DNA of 64,000 bases from Piliocolobus tephrosceles (GCF_002776525.5 NC_045436.1:161745937-161809936), one strand, 5' to 3'. Shown: positions 33,529 through 44,689, counted from the stretch's first letter. A program made the numbers and translations. The notes: a model not told the origin generated them from the sequence alone.

Positions 33529-34369
33529 CATCAAAAGATCTGTGTGTTCAGTCAGTGGCTCTGATGGCACCTGTGCCGGCTGCCACCTGCCTCCTTAGCA
33601 TCATGTTCCATCCACCTCTATCGATAAGTGCATCCAAAGGGAAGATGCAAGTGACGGACAAGGTGCAGAGGGAGCCTCTTGTTCATTCTGGCTTCAGCTG
33701 GGGCTTTTGCAACCGTATTTGAACTCAGCTTTATTTGTATTTGCTTTATTTCATTACTGCAACAGGGAGAAATTCTCTTTTCTTGACAAAAATATTTAGG
33801 TTGCTCTCGGTTTGGAAATACCAGGCCTTTGATGCTAAGAATGAGGTCTTCAATGTAAACTGAAGTTCCCCTTACATACGTCATCCTACAGCATTGCATG
33901 AGGAAGAAGGCGTGTGGCTGCTCTAATACACTTCTTTTATTTCCCTGCTTTCTTTTTTAATGCTCTTTCCTGTTCAGACTTCTGGGCTTTTTCTTCCCCT
34001 TTCCCTTTGTGTGATGGTATTTGCTTTGAATGTTGATGAGGGAAACTTGGTCCTTCCCCAAGAACTTATTTGGGGGTAATTAATTCTTGGCACCCTAGCA
34101 GTGCTTCACAACTGTGACTTCCTTAGGTACGAATTGACTGACTAAATGTCCAGGCATGGGACATGTGCAATTATTGCGTTTCCTTTTGCCAAAAATTTAG
34201 TTGTTTAATGAACTTACCCAGGCAGGATTGGGAATGGTCATTGTGTGTGCAGGAGAGTAAGGACAGAATTCATATGACAAGACGGGAATATTTGAGAACA
34301 TGAATTCCACTTCCTAAGTCTCTGCTTTTCCAATGTTGTGCTCTGGAGCTCTGGAAGAAGACAGTTGGA
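33529..34369. other. Unique non-coding sequence
   Basis: Nothing recognised; a 93-codon minus frame (33618-33899) has no support. Confidence 0.45.
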
Positions 34370-34615
34370 GGAAGATAAACCATGCCTCAGGGAGATTACA
34401 GTCTATTAGGAAAGCAAGCAGGCAAAAATGACCACTGGTGAACTTTTGATAGACTATTTAATGATGAATACAAAGAGAAGAAGGAGAGAGGACAAGGACA
34501 CAAAGCCGTGCCTAGGGGAATAGGGAAGGCACTTGGGAAGTGATATTTGGACCACAGTGGGGAGGAAAAGGGGAATTGGGTAGAAGAAGAAGAAGAGTAT
34601 ATGGTGGTGATTAAC
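34370..34615 (+). mobile_element. Ancient LINE-like 3' repeat
   Basis: 'ctcagggagattacagtcta', 'gaagtgatatttggaccaca' match the class seen at 561-1720. Confidence 0.5.
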
Positions 34616-34739
34616 TTATTAATTTTTTAGCAGACGTTGAACTTGGATTTGAAATTGGGTATAATTTTAGTTAAAATTTTGTGCTTCTCCATGCATAGCA
34701 AAATAAAAAATTAATTCACTAATGCTCTGCTAGTTTAGA

Positions 34740-34865
34740 ATTTGTGACACGTTAGTGCTGCCAAGGTAGGAGCCACATCTGTCTTGTTCTCTGCCACATC
34801 TACAGCATCTAACCATTTTGCCCATAGTAGGTGCTAAACACAACTAGGGGCTAAATGAATGAATC
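34740..34865 (+). mobile_element. L2 LINE 3' end
   Basis: 'gccacatctgtcttgttctc', 'cccatagtaggtgctaaaca', 'aaatgaatgaat' end. Confidence 0.7.
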
Positions 34866-34939
34866 TCACCCTGCAGCAACCTGTTACAGGGGTTTTCTAA
34901 TAAGATTAATTGTGTGATTGCATGTGTAAAAACAAAAAT

Positions 34940-35030
34940 GCGGGAGAAGAAAGTATATACTTGTGGCGACCTGCAGTTTTACAGGTAGCAGACAGGATGA
35001 TGGGTGGCTGCTTCCACTTGTTCTGGAAAT
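34940..35030 (+). repeat. Local duplicated segment, copy A
   Basis: The core 34964-35000 matches 36811-36847 at 36 of 37 bases, and looser similarity continues through 'ttgttctggaa'. Not a repeat family that I recognise. Confidence 0.75.
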
Positions 35031-35289
35031 ACTTGCTCAGCCACAAAACCTTGTTTCTCCTTTGTTAGCCACAGAGCTACCAAGGAATGCTGCAAATAAA
35101 TCCACTGATAGTCCAGTTGGATTTGCTGTATATTTTGAAAAATATACAAAAATATATCTTTTATTTCCAAAAATAGTATCTCTTTTATTAGTAATTAGTC
35201 TTTCTTCCCACCTGATCTGAATGAGTAAAGATTTCCTAAAGTTTCGGCAGGTTCTCCACTTCGATATTCTACCAGATGTGGGGACAAGG

Positions 35290-35565
35290 AAGGGCTTTGG
35301 AGGCTGATGAGTAAGCCACAACTGAGTTCAAGATAAGTGATCTAGATCTGGAAAGTGTTATGAAGCAGGGCCTCAGAGCAGAAAAGCAGGTTGGCACGTG
35401 GTAGACCATTAAAGGTCTGGGGCAGAGGGGAGTGTACAATTCACATGGGCTGACAATGACCATAGTATAGGCCAGGTAGAAGTCCAGGCTAGATGGTGTC
35501 TGTAGGGGGGAGGCTAAGAGTGAATAGTAGAAATCAAACGTCCAGTCTGACTAATGAATCAGGAG
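35290..35565 (+). mobile_element. Ancient LINE-like 3' repeat
   Basis: 'agggctttggaggctgatga', 'aggtctggggcagagg', 'aggccaggtagaagtccagg'. Confidence 0.45.
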
Positions 35566-36524
35566 CATAATATGTTCAGGTCCACCGTTAGTAGAAGACT
35601 TGTACTTCTTGACAATCGGCTTCCCTAATATCACCATCCTCACCTAGAAATGACCAACTCTGTGGTCATCCTGGGAGGTCTGGTGACCCACAATGTATTT
35701 TTTCTGCCAAACAGCTCACCTCTTTGTATACAAGCAGTTGAGCATTAATTACTCTAGACACTTCATGAAAAATATTTCTTGGTGTCTAAGATTAATTGGG
35801 CTCATGATGGCAGCTACATTTTGTCAAGTCACCCCATCACTAGTTTTTAAGTGAATATTATAGGTGCTCCTATGAGGAGGCTGGGAGTATACAAGTTATA
35901 ATATAAAACCAGATTTCTATTTTAGGTAGCAAGAGATTATGTGCACAAAACACCTTTTGCTGGGTTGCATTTTAGGTACCTCATTAATGTAAAAACAGAA
36001 TTTAAATGTAAATTATAACCCTTATTATTACTCATAACTGCTATTCATATGATAAGTTGGCAGTTTTCCCATACGTTCATAAACCAGTAACCTCCAGAAT
36101 ACATTATGTATTGTACCAATAAATACCTAATTGTCCTTAAAGAGGCAATGCTTGTTTCAGAAAAGGTATAGGTTGCCACAGATTTCACATGAAGCTGCTG
36201 CCACAAACTTGTGATGAAGTTTATTCTCTTTCCACCATTTTCCTGCAGGTTCTGGGATGACTAAATTCAGGCCTTGGGCATTAAAGAGCTGGAGCATTAG
36301 TTGTAGTGACTAAGGGTCAGGAAAGTTCAGTGAGAAGGAAAATCTAGGACATTGTGAACACAGGAGAGCAGTCTGTGGGCAGCCTTCAGATGGTCCCCAG
36401 TGACTCTCAGCAGAGGTCACAGACTGGAAAATTAAGCAACGTTAGCATGTTTCCTCTTGGGTTCAAATGGTCTTGTTTATTCTCTGAGTATAGGAGTGAA
36501 AGTTCTATAAACTCCTTGAATGAG
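35566..36524. other. Unique non-coding sequence
   Basis: No repeat or gene recognised. Confidence 0.45.
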
Positions 36525-36598
36525 AGTCTGTAATATGTGTTTGCATGCATGGGTGTGAGTGGTGTATGTGTGAGTGCTTGTGTGGATGAGTCTGTAAA
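36525..36598. repeat. TG-rich low-complexity stretch
   Basis: Imperfect tgtg/gagtg units; explains the histidine/threonine-rich minus-strand frame there. Confidence 0.65.
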
Positions 36599-36789
36599 TG
36601 CATAATTGGGGCTGTCTTGTTTCCTTCAAGCCCTTAAGATGGGATGTAAAAGGCCGGATGGCTGATGGTGAAGTCCATACATGGGTACCTTTGCCCAAGA
36701 GCTCCAGAGAGAAGGGACAGAAAGTTTTGACCTCTAAAAAAGATGACCTTACTCTAAAGTCTATTATTTTGCAGATGACTTATTTTGCA

Positions 36790-36877
36790 TTTAAAAGAAG
36801 AAAGAAGGGTTGGCAACCTGCAGTTTTACAGGTAGCAGACAGGATGACAGTGGTCCCTTCCATTTGTTCTGGAATCT
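36790..36877 (+). repeat. Local duplicated segment, copy B
   Basis: Counterpart of 34964-35028; both copies carry a purine-rich 'agaagaaag' stretch just upstream. Confidence 0.75.
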
Positions 36878-37374
36878 GCAAAGGTCCTTTTTCTGCTACT
36901 AATTCTTCATACATCTTAGCACATTCCCCAGAGAAACCCACTACCCCTCATTATCATAGTTGAACAGATGGTCCCGAGCAGTTCCCTGAATTTCTGTATG
37001 ATGCCAAGTGAAAATTATCACTCACGGGGACTCTCTGCCATTCTAAAACCAAGATCTCAGTTTTGGTTTTTGGAGACCCTGCCCCAACCTGGAGTGTGTC
37101 AGTAATCACAATTTACAGCATTTATGTTCAGCTTAAGCAAATATTACAGGAATGTAGTCTGCTCAGAGGAGGCTATGTAGACAGTTTCAGGTTCTTATTG
37201 TTCTCCATGTTTTATAGTTTAAGTACATATTTATCAAAATTACTACCCTATGATCACAAAATGTGTTATATATATTTTTGTAGAAAGCAGTCATAAGTAA
37301 ATATACATTAAATGAATGAATTAATAATTTATATGCATGACTACTTTCTGACATGTCACATATTCTTGATGTGT
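36878..37374. other. Unique non-coding sequence
   Basis: Nothing recognised; AT-rich toward the right. Confidence 0.45.
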
Positions 37375-37500
37375 TTTTTTGTCTGTCCTTCCCATTAGAA
37401 CATAAGTTCTGTGAGGGCAAAACTTTATTTTTATTCAGTGATTTTTCTCAGAAGAGGAATACGGTAGGCATTTAATAAATATTTGTTAAATGAATGGATG
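37375..37500 (+). mobile_element. L2 LINE 3' end
   Basis: 'agaacataagttctgtgagg', 'gcaaaactttatttttattc', 'aataaatatttgttaaatga'. Confidence 0.8.
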
Positions 37501-37649
37501 ACTCTGGGGAGTGAGTGAGGGAACAAATGGTGGCAGTAATGGGATACACTTTCTGTGTATTTCTGGGTATTTTTGAATTACTCCCTCCTTTACATACTTC
37601 ATCCTGCACAAAGCCACCTTGAAAACTAAGGTTGTCTTTTGGGCTGTCT

Positions 37650-37865
37650 ATTGTGTTCTAGGCACTGGGATAAGTAGTTTATTGAACATATGAACAAGTC
37701 ATTCCATTTATAATTCTATGAGGTATCGATTTTGATTATACCAATTTTGGAAATGAGGAAACTAAAGATTAGAGAGGTTAAGGACTTGCCTAAGAACACA
37801 GTATTAATAATAGGAGTGGCCAAGATTTGACTTCAGGCCTAAAGAACCCCAGAGGCACTTTCTGA
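37650..37865 (-). mobile_element. MIR SINE
   Basis: 'gtgttctaggcactgggata', 'attctatgaggtatcgattt', 'gaaatgaggaaactaaagat', 'ggacttgcctaagaacacag'. Confidence 0.8.
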
Positions 37866-38089
37866 ACCAATGTAGCCTCCCAATGTTTTTCTTTGATTCG
37901 CTTCTTCAACCAACCAATCAACTAATCGAGTCTAATCTATTGAAAGGTTTCTATGTGTGAGGTATCATGTTAGGTGTCTGGTGACAGGGTCCATGGCTTT
38001 TCTACATGCTAAGGTTGGGTAGGGGAGTATCAGGGGACGGAATTAGAAGAGGAGGTGTAGGTGGGTCTGTGTAAAATAGCAGGTTAAAC

Positions 38090-38425
38090 TGACAGGCTTC
38101 AGCCAATTTACTTCACGGCTACTCCCAATAAAGGTGGGAATGAATAGGGAAACATCCCATTGCTGGGACCAGAGCGACAGCCTGTTTGTGGGAAGTTGCC
38201 ACTGATTCCAAAGCAGACTCCAATGTTGTTGTGTTCTGAAACCGAGATCTCGTCGGTTTCCCTCCAGTCAAGCTGCACCCGAAACTGTCCATGAAGACCT
38301 TCACCATAACTTGCGTTTTACCCACTTCACTTCTCAAAAGGGAAGTTTGTAGTTACAAAAAGGAGAATGAGAAAGAAACTAGCAATACATTGCCAGCCCT
38401 GAAACGCGCAGCTTCTCACTGCCTG
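38090..38425. promoter_or_regulatory. CpG-retaining unique segment with hairpin
   Basis: About nine CpGs in 335 bases of otherwise CpG-poor DNA, including 'ccgagatctcgtcgg' and 'gaaacgcgcagc'. No transposon pattern is present. Possibly a conserved or hypomethylated element; function is inference. Confidence 0.3.
38238..38260. repeat. Perfect CpG-containing inverted repeat
   Basis: Arms 'gaaaccga' (38238-38245) and 'tcggtttc' (38253-38260) flank a 7-base loop. A second palindrome, 'cgagatctcg' (38243-38252), overlaps it. Confidence 0.85.
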
Positions 38426-38813
38426 CCATCCTAATGTGCTGATTGACTCTTTAGAGCTGCTTATTAGTTTTGATTTAGGGCTATGTTATTTTAATGTCAC
38501 TCACATTGCCTCATAACCCTCATGTCATCATCAGAAGGCACCTCTAACAAGAATAAAGTCAGACCCTCTTTTCAGAACGAAGCCTGCAGAAGAAACTTGA
38601 CCATCTTTCTTCCTTGCCTCCTTTACTTGCAGATGCAGTTTCAAAATGTTTATATTAGCTTATTAACGTAAGACCGCACAGAAGGGGCCCTGTGCTTTAT
38701 AATAAAACTCTCAATTAGTTATGTAAAATTGATATAAAATAATGAATAATCATCAGGAATGTTTTGCCTTCTCTTTTTATCTTCTACTTTTTTTTTCTTT
38801 TTTCTTTTTATAG
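38426..38813. other. Unique sequence with long polypyrimidine tract
   Basis: The last 50 bases (38765-38813) are almost pure T/C ending in 'tatag', an unusually strong 3' splice-site context. Confidence 0.45.
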
Positions 38814-39069
38814 GCTGCGGGACACATTGCAGCAAATATTTCACACGGGAGTTTGTGCCACCATAATAATTAATGCCAGAAAGTTATGTGAAGGTCTTCC
38901 TGTATTAAGTAAACTAGCTCTTGCTGAGAATGGAAAGATAAATGGTGGGAGAGTTGAGAAGAGAGCTGCTGTAAAAATGACCTACGATTTAAGATATATA
39001 AACTGCAGGAAAAGAACCCACATATTTTTATCTTTGCTGAGAAAGGTTACTATTTTTCTAAGACAGTAA
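38814..39069 (+). other. Candidate terminal exon
   Basis: A polypyrimidine tract plus 'tag' precedes 'gctgcgggacaca'. With the first base taken as the third of a codon, the frame stays open for 84 codons (starting LRDTLQQIFHTG) to a TAA at 39067-39069. That entry phase is the same as the exit phase of the exon-like interval 3550-3687, so the two could join in frame across a 35-kb intron. An AATAAA lies at 39398-39403. An alternative donor 'aaag|gttac' at 39046 would make it internal. The peptide is unknown to me, and the open frame alone is weak evidence. Confidence 0.25.
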
Positions 39070-40059
39070 CAGAATAATAACATCTTCAGTTAACAAATAA
39101 TTGCACAACTGTGTGATCAGATGCCTATAGATGTTGCAAGGAAAAAAAATTAACAGGGAACTGTGCTTTTCCCATTTTTTGTTTGCTGTCCTTCTAGTGA
39201 TTAGATTCTGTCAATCAAAGACTGTTTTTTTTTTTTTTATATAAAAAGCCATTAGGAGTTAGATCTCCAGTACTTCTGAAGGGCAACCAAACCTATATGC
39301 AGTTAGAGATAGCAGTTACTCTATGGCTAACGTTATTATGGGCTGAATTATAGGTATTGGCGTTTAGCTTTGTAAACTGTGCTTACCTAGGGATTTTAAT
39401 AAACCATGGATTGAAGTTTTATGTTTTCCCTTCCTAAGAACATATAGCATTTTTACACTGAGACTTTATTAGTTGTTCGTATGGCTTCATCAAATCGCAA
39501 TTCATAGGGTAGATGTACAAGGACTGAAAATAGATATATTCCAACCAGTGGAGTAAGATCAGTTTGTAAGTCAATATCTGCCAAGGGGGGGTGGGAGGGA
39601 AAAAGCTCCTAAGGATCTTTTCTGTTCCCTTTAAATAAAGAGCTCTTTTTCTTCAGGCTTCAAATAAACTTTTATCTTCCCCAAGTTGGTTGTGAGATCT
39701 TCAGTGCATCTAATGAGGATCAAGCCAGGGGTACAATAGGTTGACTCAGTGCTGGAGAGTTCAGAGGACAGAGTCCAGGCTGGTCACATAGCTTCCCAGC
39801 TGGGCGAGATCTGGCAGACCGTGTGGGCTGTGCTCTCTTCCTCTCCTTGTGCATTCCCAGTCTCCCTTCTCTGTCGTGCTTTGTTCATGGTTCTCTCCCA
39901 TCTGCAGCAGGAACCTTTATTGAATATTCTGACCTCATTCTCTGGGTATTGCTCCCAGGATGTCACTGCAAAGTCTGTGTACAGAGCGGGAGACGACGGA
40001 ATGGCTGCACTGCAGAGCTGAGAGCTGCACACTGAGCTGGTGGAGAGAGAGGGCAGTTC
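39070..40059. other. Unique non-coding sequence
   Basis: Contains a poly(A)-signal word at 39398-39403, a T run near 39225-39239 and the G4 motif 39585-39599. Overlapping frames at 39749-40166 on both strands are not convincing. Confidence 0.45.
39585..39599 (+). other. Compact G-quadruplex motif
   Basis: A G7 run, T, GGG, A, GGG: the G7 can be read as GGG-G-GGG, giving four G triplets with three 1-base loops in 15 bases. Confidence 0.75.
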
Positions 40060-40690
40060 TGAGTTTCCATGTCCCTATCAGTTCTCAACTGGACCACTGC
40101 ACTAGCCTCCTAACCTGCACCCTCCAAGGAACCCACCTGGCATCCAGAATGCTGGTTTTGATCTGAGCATTTACCTTTGCCAAACTCCCTTTTGCCTCCA
40201 GATTGTTCTTAAGATAAAGACAGGGAGCCCTGCCATGGTTGGACTCTCTCCCTCCCTATCTCATCTCACATCTGTGCCTCCTATGTTCTTTGGGCTCCAG
40301 GGATGTGGCCTTCTCAAAGCTGTGCTTACATCTGCCAAAAAACCTTTGGATCCTGAATTCCTTCTGCACAAAATGCCCTGCCTTCAACCTCTGTCACTTC
40401 TTCTCATCTCTACTCATTCTTCACTTTCTCAGGGAAATCTTCCTAACTAGGTCATTACCCTGTGCTCCTTCATAGCACCGTGCACCTCGCCACGGAGCCC
40501 TTTACTATATTTGTAGTTTGATTTTGTGTGGTTCAATCAATATATTTCTATCTCTAGTAGGCGATAAGCTTAATGAGGACAGGGGCCACATCTGTTTCTG
40601 CTCATTATGTCATCTTCAGTGCTTAGAGTAGCACTTGTCATTGAGCCGGCATTTGATAAATCCTAGTTTAATTAAGGAAAGAATAAAAGA
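40060..40690 (+). mobile_element. L2 LINE, long 3' fragment
   Basis: A continuous L2 series: 'ctcaactggaccactgcact', 'aaaatgccctgccttcaacc', 'ctcagggaaatcttcctaac', 'gaggacaggggccacatctg', 'tcagtgcttagagtagcact', 'gcatttgataaatc'. About 630 bases, the longest L2 in the window. Frames of 68-78 codons at 39960-40475 are L2-derived. Confidence 0.85.
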
Positions 40691-40706
40691 ATGAAAAAGT
40701 GCGCGT

Positions 40707-40738
40707 GAGAGAGAGAGAGAAAGGGAAAGAGAGAGAGC
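40707..40738. repeat. (GA)n microsatellite
   Basis: Imperfect gaga run with one 'aaggga' interruption. Confidence 0.85.
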
Positions 40739-41611
40739 TAGATGGACAGTTCATTTTCTTGTAACCTATGGAAGATCGTGATGGAATGGCTCTTCATTTC
40801 TACTGTAAATACTGTATTTCAATAAATCTAAGACTCCATAACTGCGTGATACACAATTACTTTATATATCACTAAGGAAGAAAAAACACTGACAATTAAA
40901 CTATGACATACTATTGATTATAAGATGCCTCCCAATTTTAGACATCAAAACATTAGATGACAAAATGTGGAAAGATGTCCTTTTTACAATTGACACATAT
41001 TAGAATTAAATTACGTTAAATCTAGGGAAAATGAGCTAACTTGACAGTCAGATGGATATACGGTGGGTTGACGAATACAGTCTGTGTGCATTGGTGCTAT
41101 TGCATACCAAATTTTAAATTTAGACCTCAGAAGTGTTTCTGTTCGTTTGTTTTTGGTTTCATCTGATAACATTAAGTGAATTGAGGCACATCTAGCTACA
41201 CATGAGATCCTTGATTGTCTGGTGAAAAGTAACACTCAAGTTTTAAGAGATTGGGCATATGAGGGGCAGGCTACAATATGGCAAGAGAAAGACATCATGG
41301 CTATCAATGGTGTGTACTAACCAGCGGACCAGCAAGTTACAAACTGTATGGAACGTTTTCTAAAAAGCTGTCCAAGCCTGTCTTTCCCCTCAACATATTT
41401 GTGCATCTTTCTGAGGTTATTTCAGCAGCATGCTACTCTGAAAAGGAATGGATTAAAAATGGTTTGAGCCAATGTTTAGGGGCAAACTCATAATTTGCAA
41501 AGTCATTGCACTTGCTCTCACCAGTGACATTCTCAGCTTCCCTTCACCACATGGGTGCTGCAGCCTTTTCTATAGGATCCAATCAGTAGAACTCCCAGTG
41601 GAAAGAAAACT
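40739..41611. other. Unique non-coding sequence
   Basis: No repeat or gene recognised. Confidence 0.45.
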
Positions 41612-41917
41612 GGCCAGGCACGGTGGCTCATGCCTGTAATCCCAGCACTTCAGGAAGTCAAGGTTCAAGACCAGCCTGGCCAACATGGTGTAACCCTGTC
41701 TCTACTAAAAATACTAAAATTATCCAGGCATGGTGGTGCATGCCTGTAATCCCAGCTACTTGGGAGACTGAGGCATGGGAACTGGTTGAACCTGGGAGAG
41801 GTAGAGGTTGCAGTGAGCAAATTGAGTCACTGCCCTCCAGCTTGGGTGATAGAGTGAGACTCCATCTCAAAACAACAACAACAACAACAACAACAACAAA
41901 CAAAACAAAACAAAACC
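41612..41917 (+). mobile_element. Alu SINE with internal deletion
   Basis: Starts 'ggccaggcacggtggctcat'. The left monomer lacks roughly 20-25 bases between 'cccagcacttcagg' and 'caagaccagcctgg', removing the usual 'ggcgggtggatca' part. The right monomer is complete. The tail is a (CAA)n then (CAAAA)n array (about 41872-41916), a mutated poly(A). The 116- and 112-codon frames here are Alu-derived. Confidence 0.95.
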
Positions 41918-42394
41918 CTAAGTGGTCAAAAATCAGGACTCTTGCATCTAGTTCTGGATCTGTAACCAGCTGAGTGACCTTGTCAAGCCATGTCACCCCA
42001 TGAGGCTCAGTGTATTAACATGTCGCCAAGAATCTTTCAACTCCCACAATTAATCCGAGCCCCCAAACCTATATAATAATGGAATCATAAGATTTCTGGG
42101 TTTGTTCTTCCCCATATTCCTCCCTTGATTCTGCTCCTTCTTTTTTTAACCAACGAACACATGTTCAGAGCTGGTCACTATGCCCAAGTGATGTCCTCTG
42201 GCTCTTCTCCTCTTCCGTTTTATTGTTTCCTCATTCTTGGTGAATGAAAAGAACAAATGTTCTTTTCACCTCGATCCTTTCCATTGGCCTTGATGTAGCT
42301 CCTCAAATATGGAAACCTCCAGTTGTATCTAGAAATGAAAATCTGAATAATGTGACAGTGAACACTGCTGTCTTAGTCCCCGTGATCTTGGAGC
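41918..42394. other. Unique non-coding sequence
   Basis: A weak MIR-like phrase follows the Alu ('accagctgagtgaccttgtc', about 41968). Otherwise nothing recognised. Confidence 0.4.
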
Positions 42395-42590
42395 CAGAGA
42401 AGTATAAAAATGCTGGATCTGACAGGATCTGTAGGGATTGTCTCAGCTAATTAGCTCATTTAACAGATTAGCAGACTTTCAAGGGGATGGGGTTGGGATA
42501 ATTTACCAAAGGTTATCCAGCTGGTAGGGGTGGGTAGGCTACCATCCCCAAATCTCCAGAGTACCACGCTGACTTTCATTCTTAACCATG
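42395..42590 (-). mobile_element. MIR3 SINE
   Basis: 'ctgtagggattgtctcagct', 'tagctcatttaacagattag', 'taatttaccaaaggttatcc', 'agctggtaggggtgggtagg'. Confidence 0.6.
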
Positions 42591-42984
42591 CCCGGGACAA
42601 TAGATTCCTAAACCCTATTTTAAGTTTCTATTTACTCCGCCTTCTGAGTTGTGCAAACCTTTTTGACTCATGTCTTTTTTTTTCTTTCAAAAGCTCTGCA
42701 TTTATTTCACATATATAAAAGTATAAATATGAATTCTCTTACAAGTTTAGTGCTTATAATTTTCTTTAAGCCACTAGCTTCGAGACTCTTTATTGCCACT
42801 TTTAAAATTTAAATCCTTTCTTAGGAAAAACCTAGGGACCTAGGATATTTCTTCAAGGACTGTCTTAAGGATTCCCATCTCCTTGAAGACCTCATCTCTG
42901 TTTTTATAAGCAGGTGGAGTCTTTCCAAGTCATAAATGCTTTTGGAAAGCCCTTGGGGAAAAAGGGATGAGGTAAATTGGTATG
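42591..42984. other. Unique non-coding sequence
   Basis: Nothing recognised. Confidence 0.45.
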
Positions 42985-43165
42985 GAATGAATATTTCTTG
43001 TGTACCTACAGTGGGCCTTATACTCATAACCCTGGTTTAACCCTCTCATCAAACAACTGTGATAATCAATAAGACTTTCATTTATAAAGATCCACAAGTC
43101 ACTCAGATAGCAAGGAGGGGAGCCAGGATTCACACCCAAATCTGTCTCTTTTTGAATCCTGGCGT
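42985..43165 (-). mobile_element. MIR SINE fragment
   Basis: 'aatatttcttgtgtacctac', 'agtgggccttatactcataa', 'gtcactcagatagcaaggag', 'gagccaggattcacaccca'. Confidence 0.6.
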
Positions 43166-44044
43166 TTTTCAAGTAATTTGCCTTTTCAAACCCAAGAATT
43201 CCAGTTTTTCATAACATGTGGCTTGTGTTGTTCTTCAGCTGTTGAATTATTTAGCTTTTACTGAAGACCAGTAACGAAATCAGTGATTTCTTAGAAGACA
43301 TTTATAAACTGCCCCCTTCATTTTCTGTCTTATCTGAACATCCTTGGAAATTTATCATCAGCAGCCACCTTAGAGGTGAAATCTGCTTTAGGTTAATGGT
43401 GTATGGTCACTACTGAAACTGAGTGGAGATTGACAGAATAATATTAATCAGTTTGGATTTATCTGTGCTCCAAGACTTTACTACTTTTTCATTGCAGAAA
43501 GTCAGTAATTGGGTTTTAATCATCCCGACTGATCTGGACTTTGATCTCTAAAGTCATGGAGAGTTGCCCTTTCTCAATGCAGAAGCCGTGGTTTTTCTGT
43601 TTCTCAGTTCATTTATGCCACTTCTTTTTGAAACAGGAGAATCTTTGGACTTTTCTTTTTAAAAGTATTGTTTCCTCTCTATTCAACTGGGAAAGCTTAG
43701 GTGGCAGAATTCTGAAATGGTCACAGCTTTGAGCACCAGGGACTTGCCTGTGTTCAAGTTTGGGCTTTCTTAATCTGCTATAGCAACACAGATGGCGTGA
43801 ATTCCAATGATGACTCAACCCAGCGATGCCCAACAGAGTTTCATCTTGCCTCTGTTTCAGGGATCTATTGCTCAGTGTTTCAGAACATGGACAAACCATA
43901 TGACTTTGACTAGTGCCAAAGTTTGAGAGATTCTTTGAAAAACATCAATGCATTTATTATTATTTTTGAAGATTGCATTGCTGTTTATATAATGACAGTT
44001 ATGGTTTCCATTTAGATTTTGCTTTACCATTTTTTCTTCAAAAG
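43166..44044. other. Unique non-coding sequence
   Basis: A 96-codon minus frame (43609-43899) is unsupported. Confidence 0.45.
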
Positions 44045-44520
44045 GACTTTCATATGTGTTATCTCAATCCTACAATCCATTCTTCACACTGCAGCCAAAG
44101 TGATCTTTTTTGAAAAAAAAAAAAAAATCAATCTGATCCTATCATCTCCTTTCATTAAACCCTTCATTCACTTCCTGTTGCCATCAAAACAAATTCCAAA
44201 TTCCTCTTCATGGTAGAAGATGTCCTACAGCAGCTGATCCCCACCTTCCTCTCTACCTTACCCACTGCTGGCTCCTTGCAGCCACTCTGGTCTTTTCCTT
44301 ATTCCTGGAATTCACTTCTACTTCAGGGGCTTTGTACTTATTGGTCTTTATGCTTAAAATGCTTTCTGGGAAGATGTCTGTGTGGTTAGCTCCTTGACAC
44401 CTGAAATCACTGTCAGCTGAGTTAATTAATCCCCATGGCCTAGGTAATACTCCAGATGTGTTTACTAACTTTCAAGCACAACATCTAACCCTCTTCCTCA
44501 AGTCAATCTTCTTCAACTGC
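44045..44520 (+). mobile_element. L2 LINE fragment
   Basis: 'cagccaaagtgatctttttt', 'aatctgatcctatcatctcc', 'ttcattaaacccttcattca', 'cttcctgttgccatcaaaac', 'tcaggggctttgtacttatt'. An A15 run (44114-44128) has expanded inside it. Confidence 0.8.
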
Positions 44521-44689
44521 ACATTTTTTTTCATCCTAATTCTCTAGTTCATCTATTCTACATCTGTTTTTAGGCCTTATGTATTGTTAAAAATATATTC
44601 AACTAAGTTCCCAGAGGCTGAAGGAATATATCTTTGATTTCGTTGGTATTTTCCCTTTCAGTTCTGTTCACTCGGAGGGTAAGAAAACT

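Noticed and set aside
41623..41996. 116- and 112-codon frames on both strands
   Set aside because: Both are translations of an Alu and its CAA-type tail.
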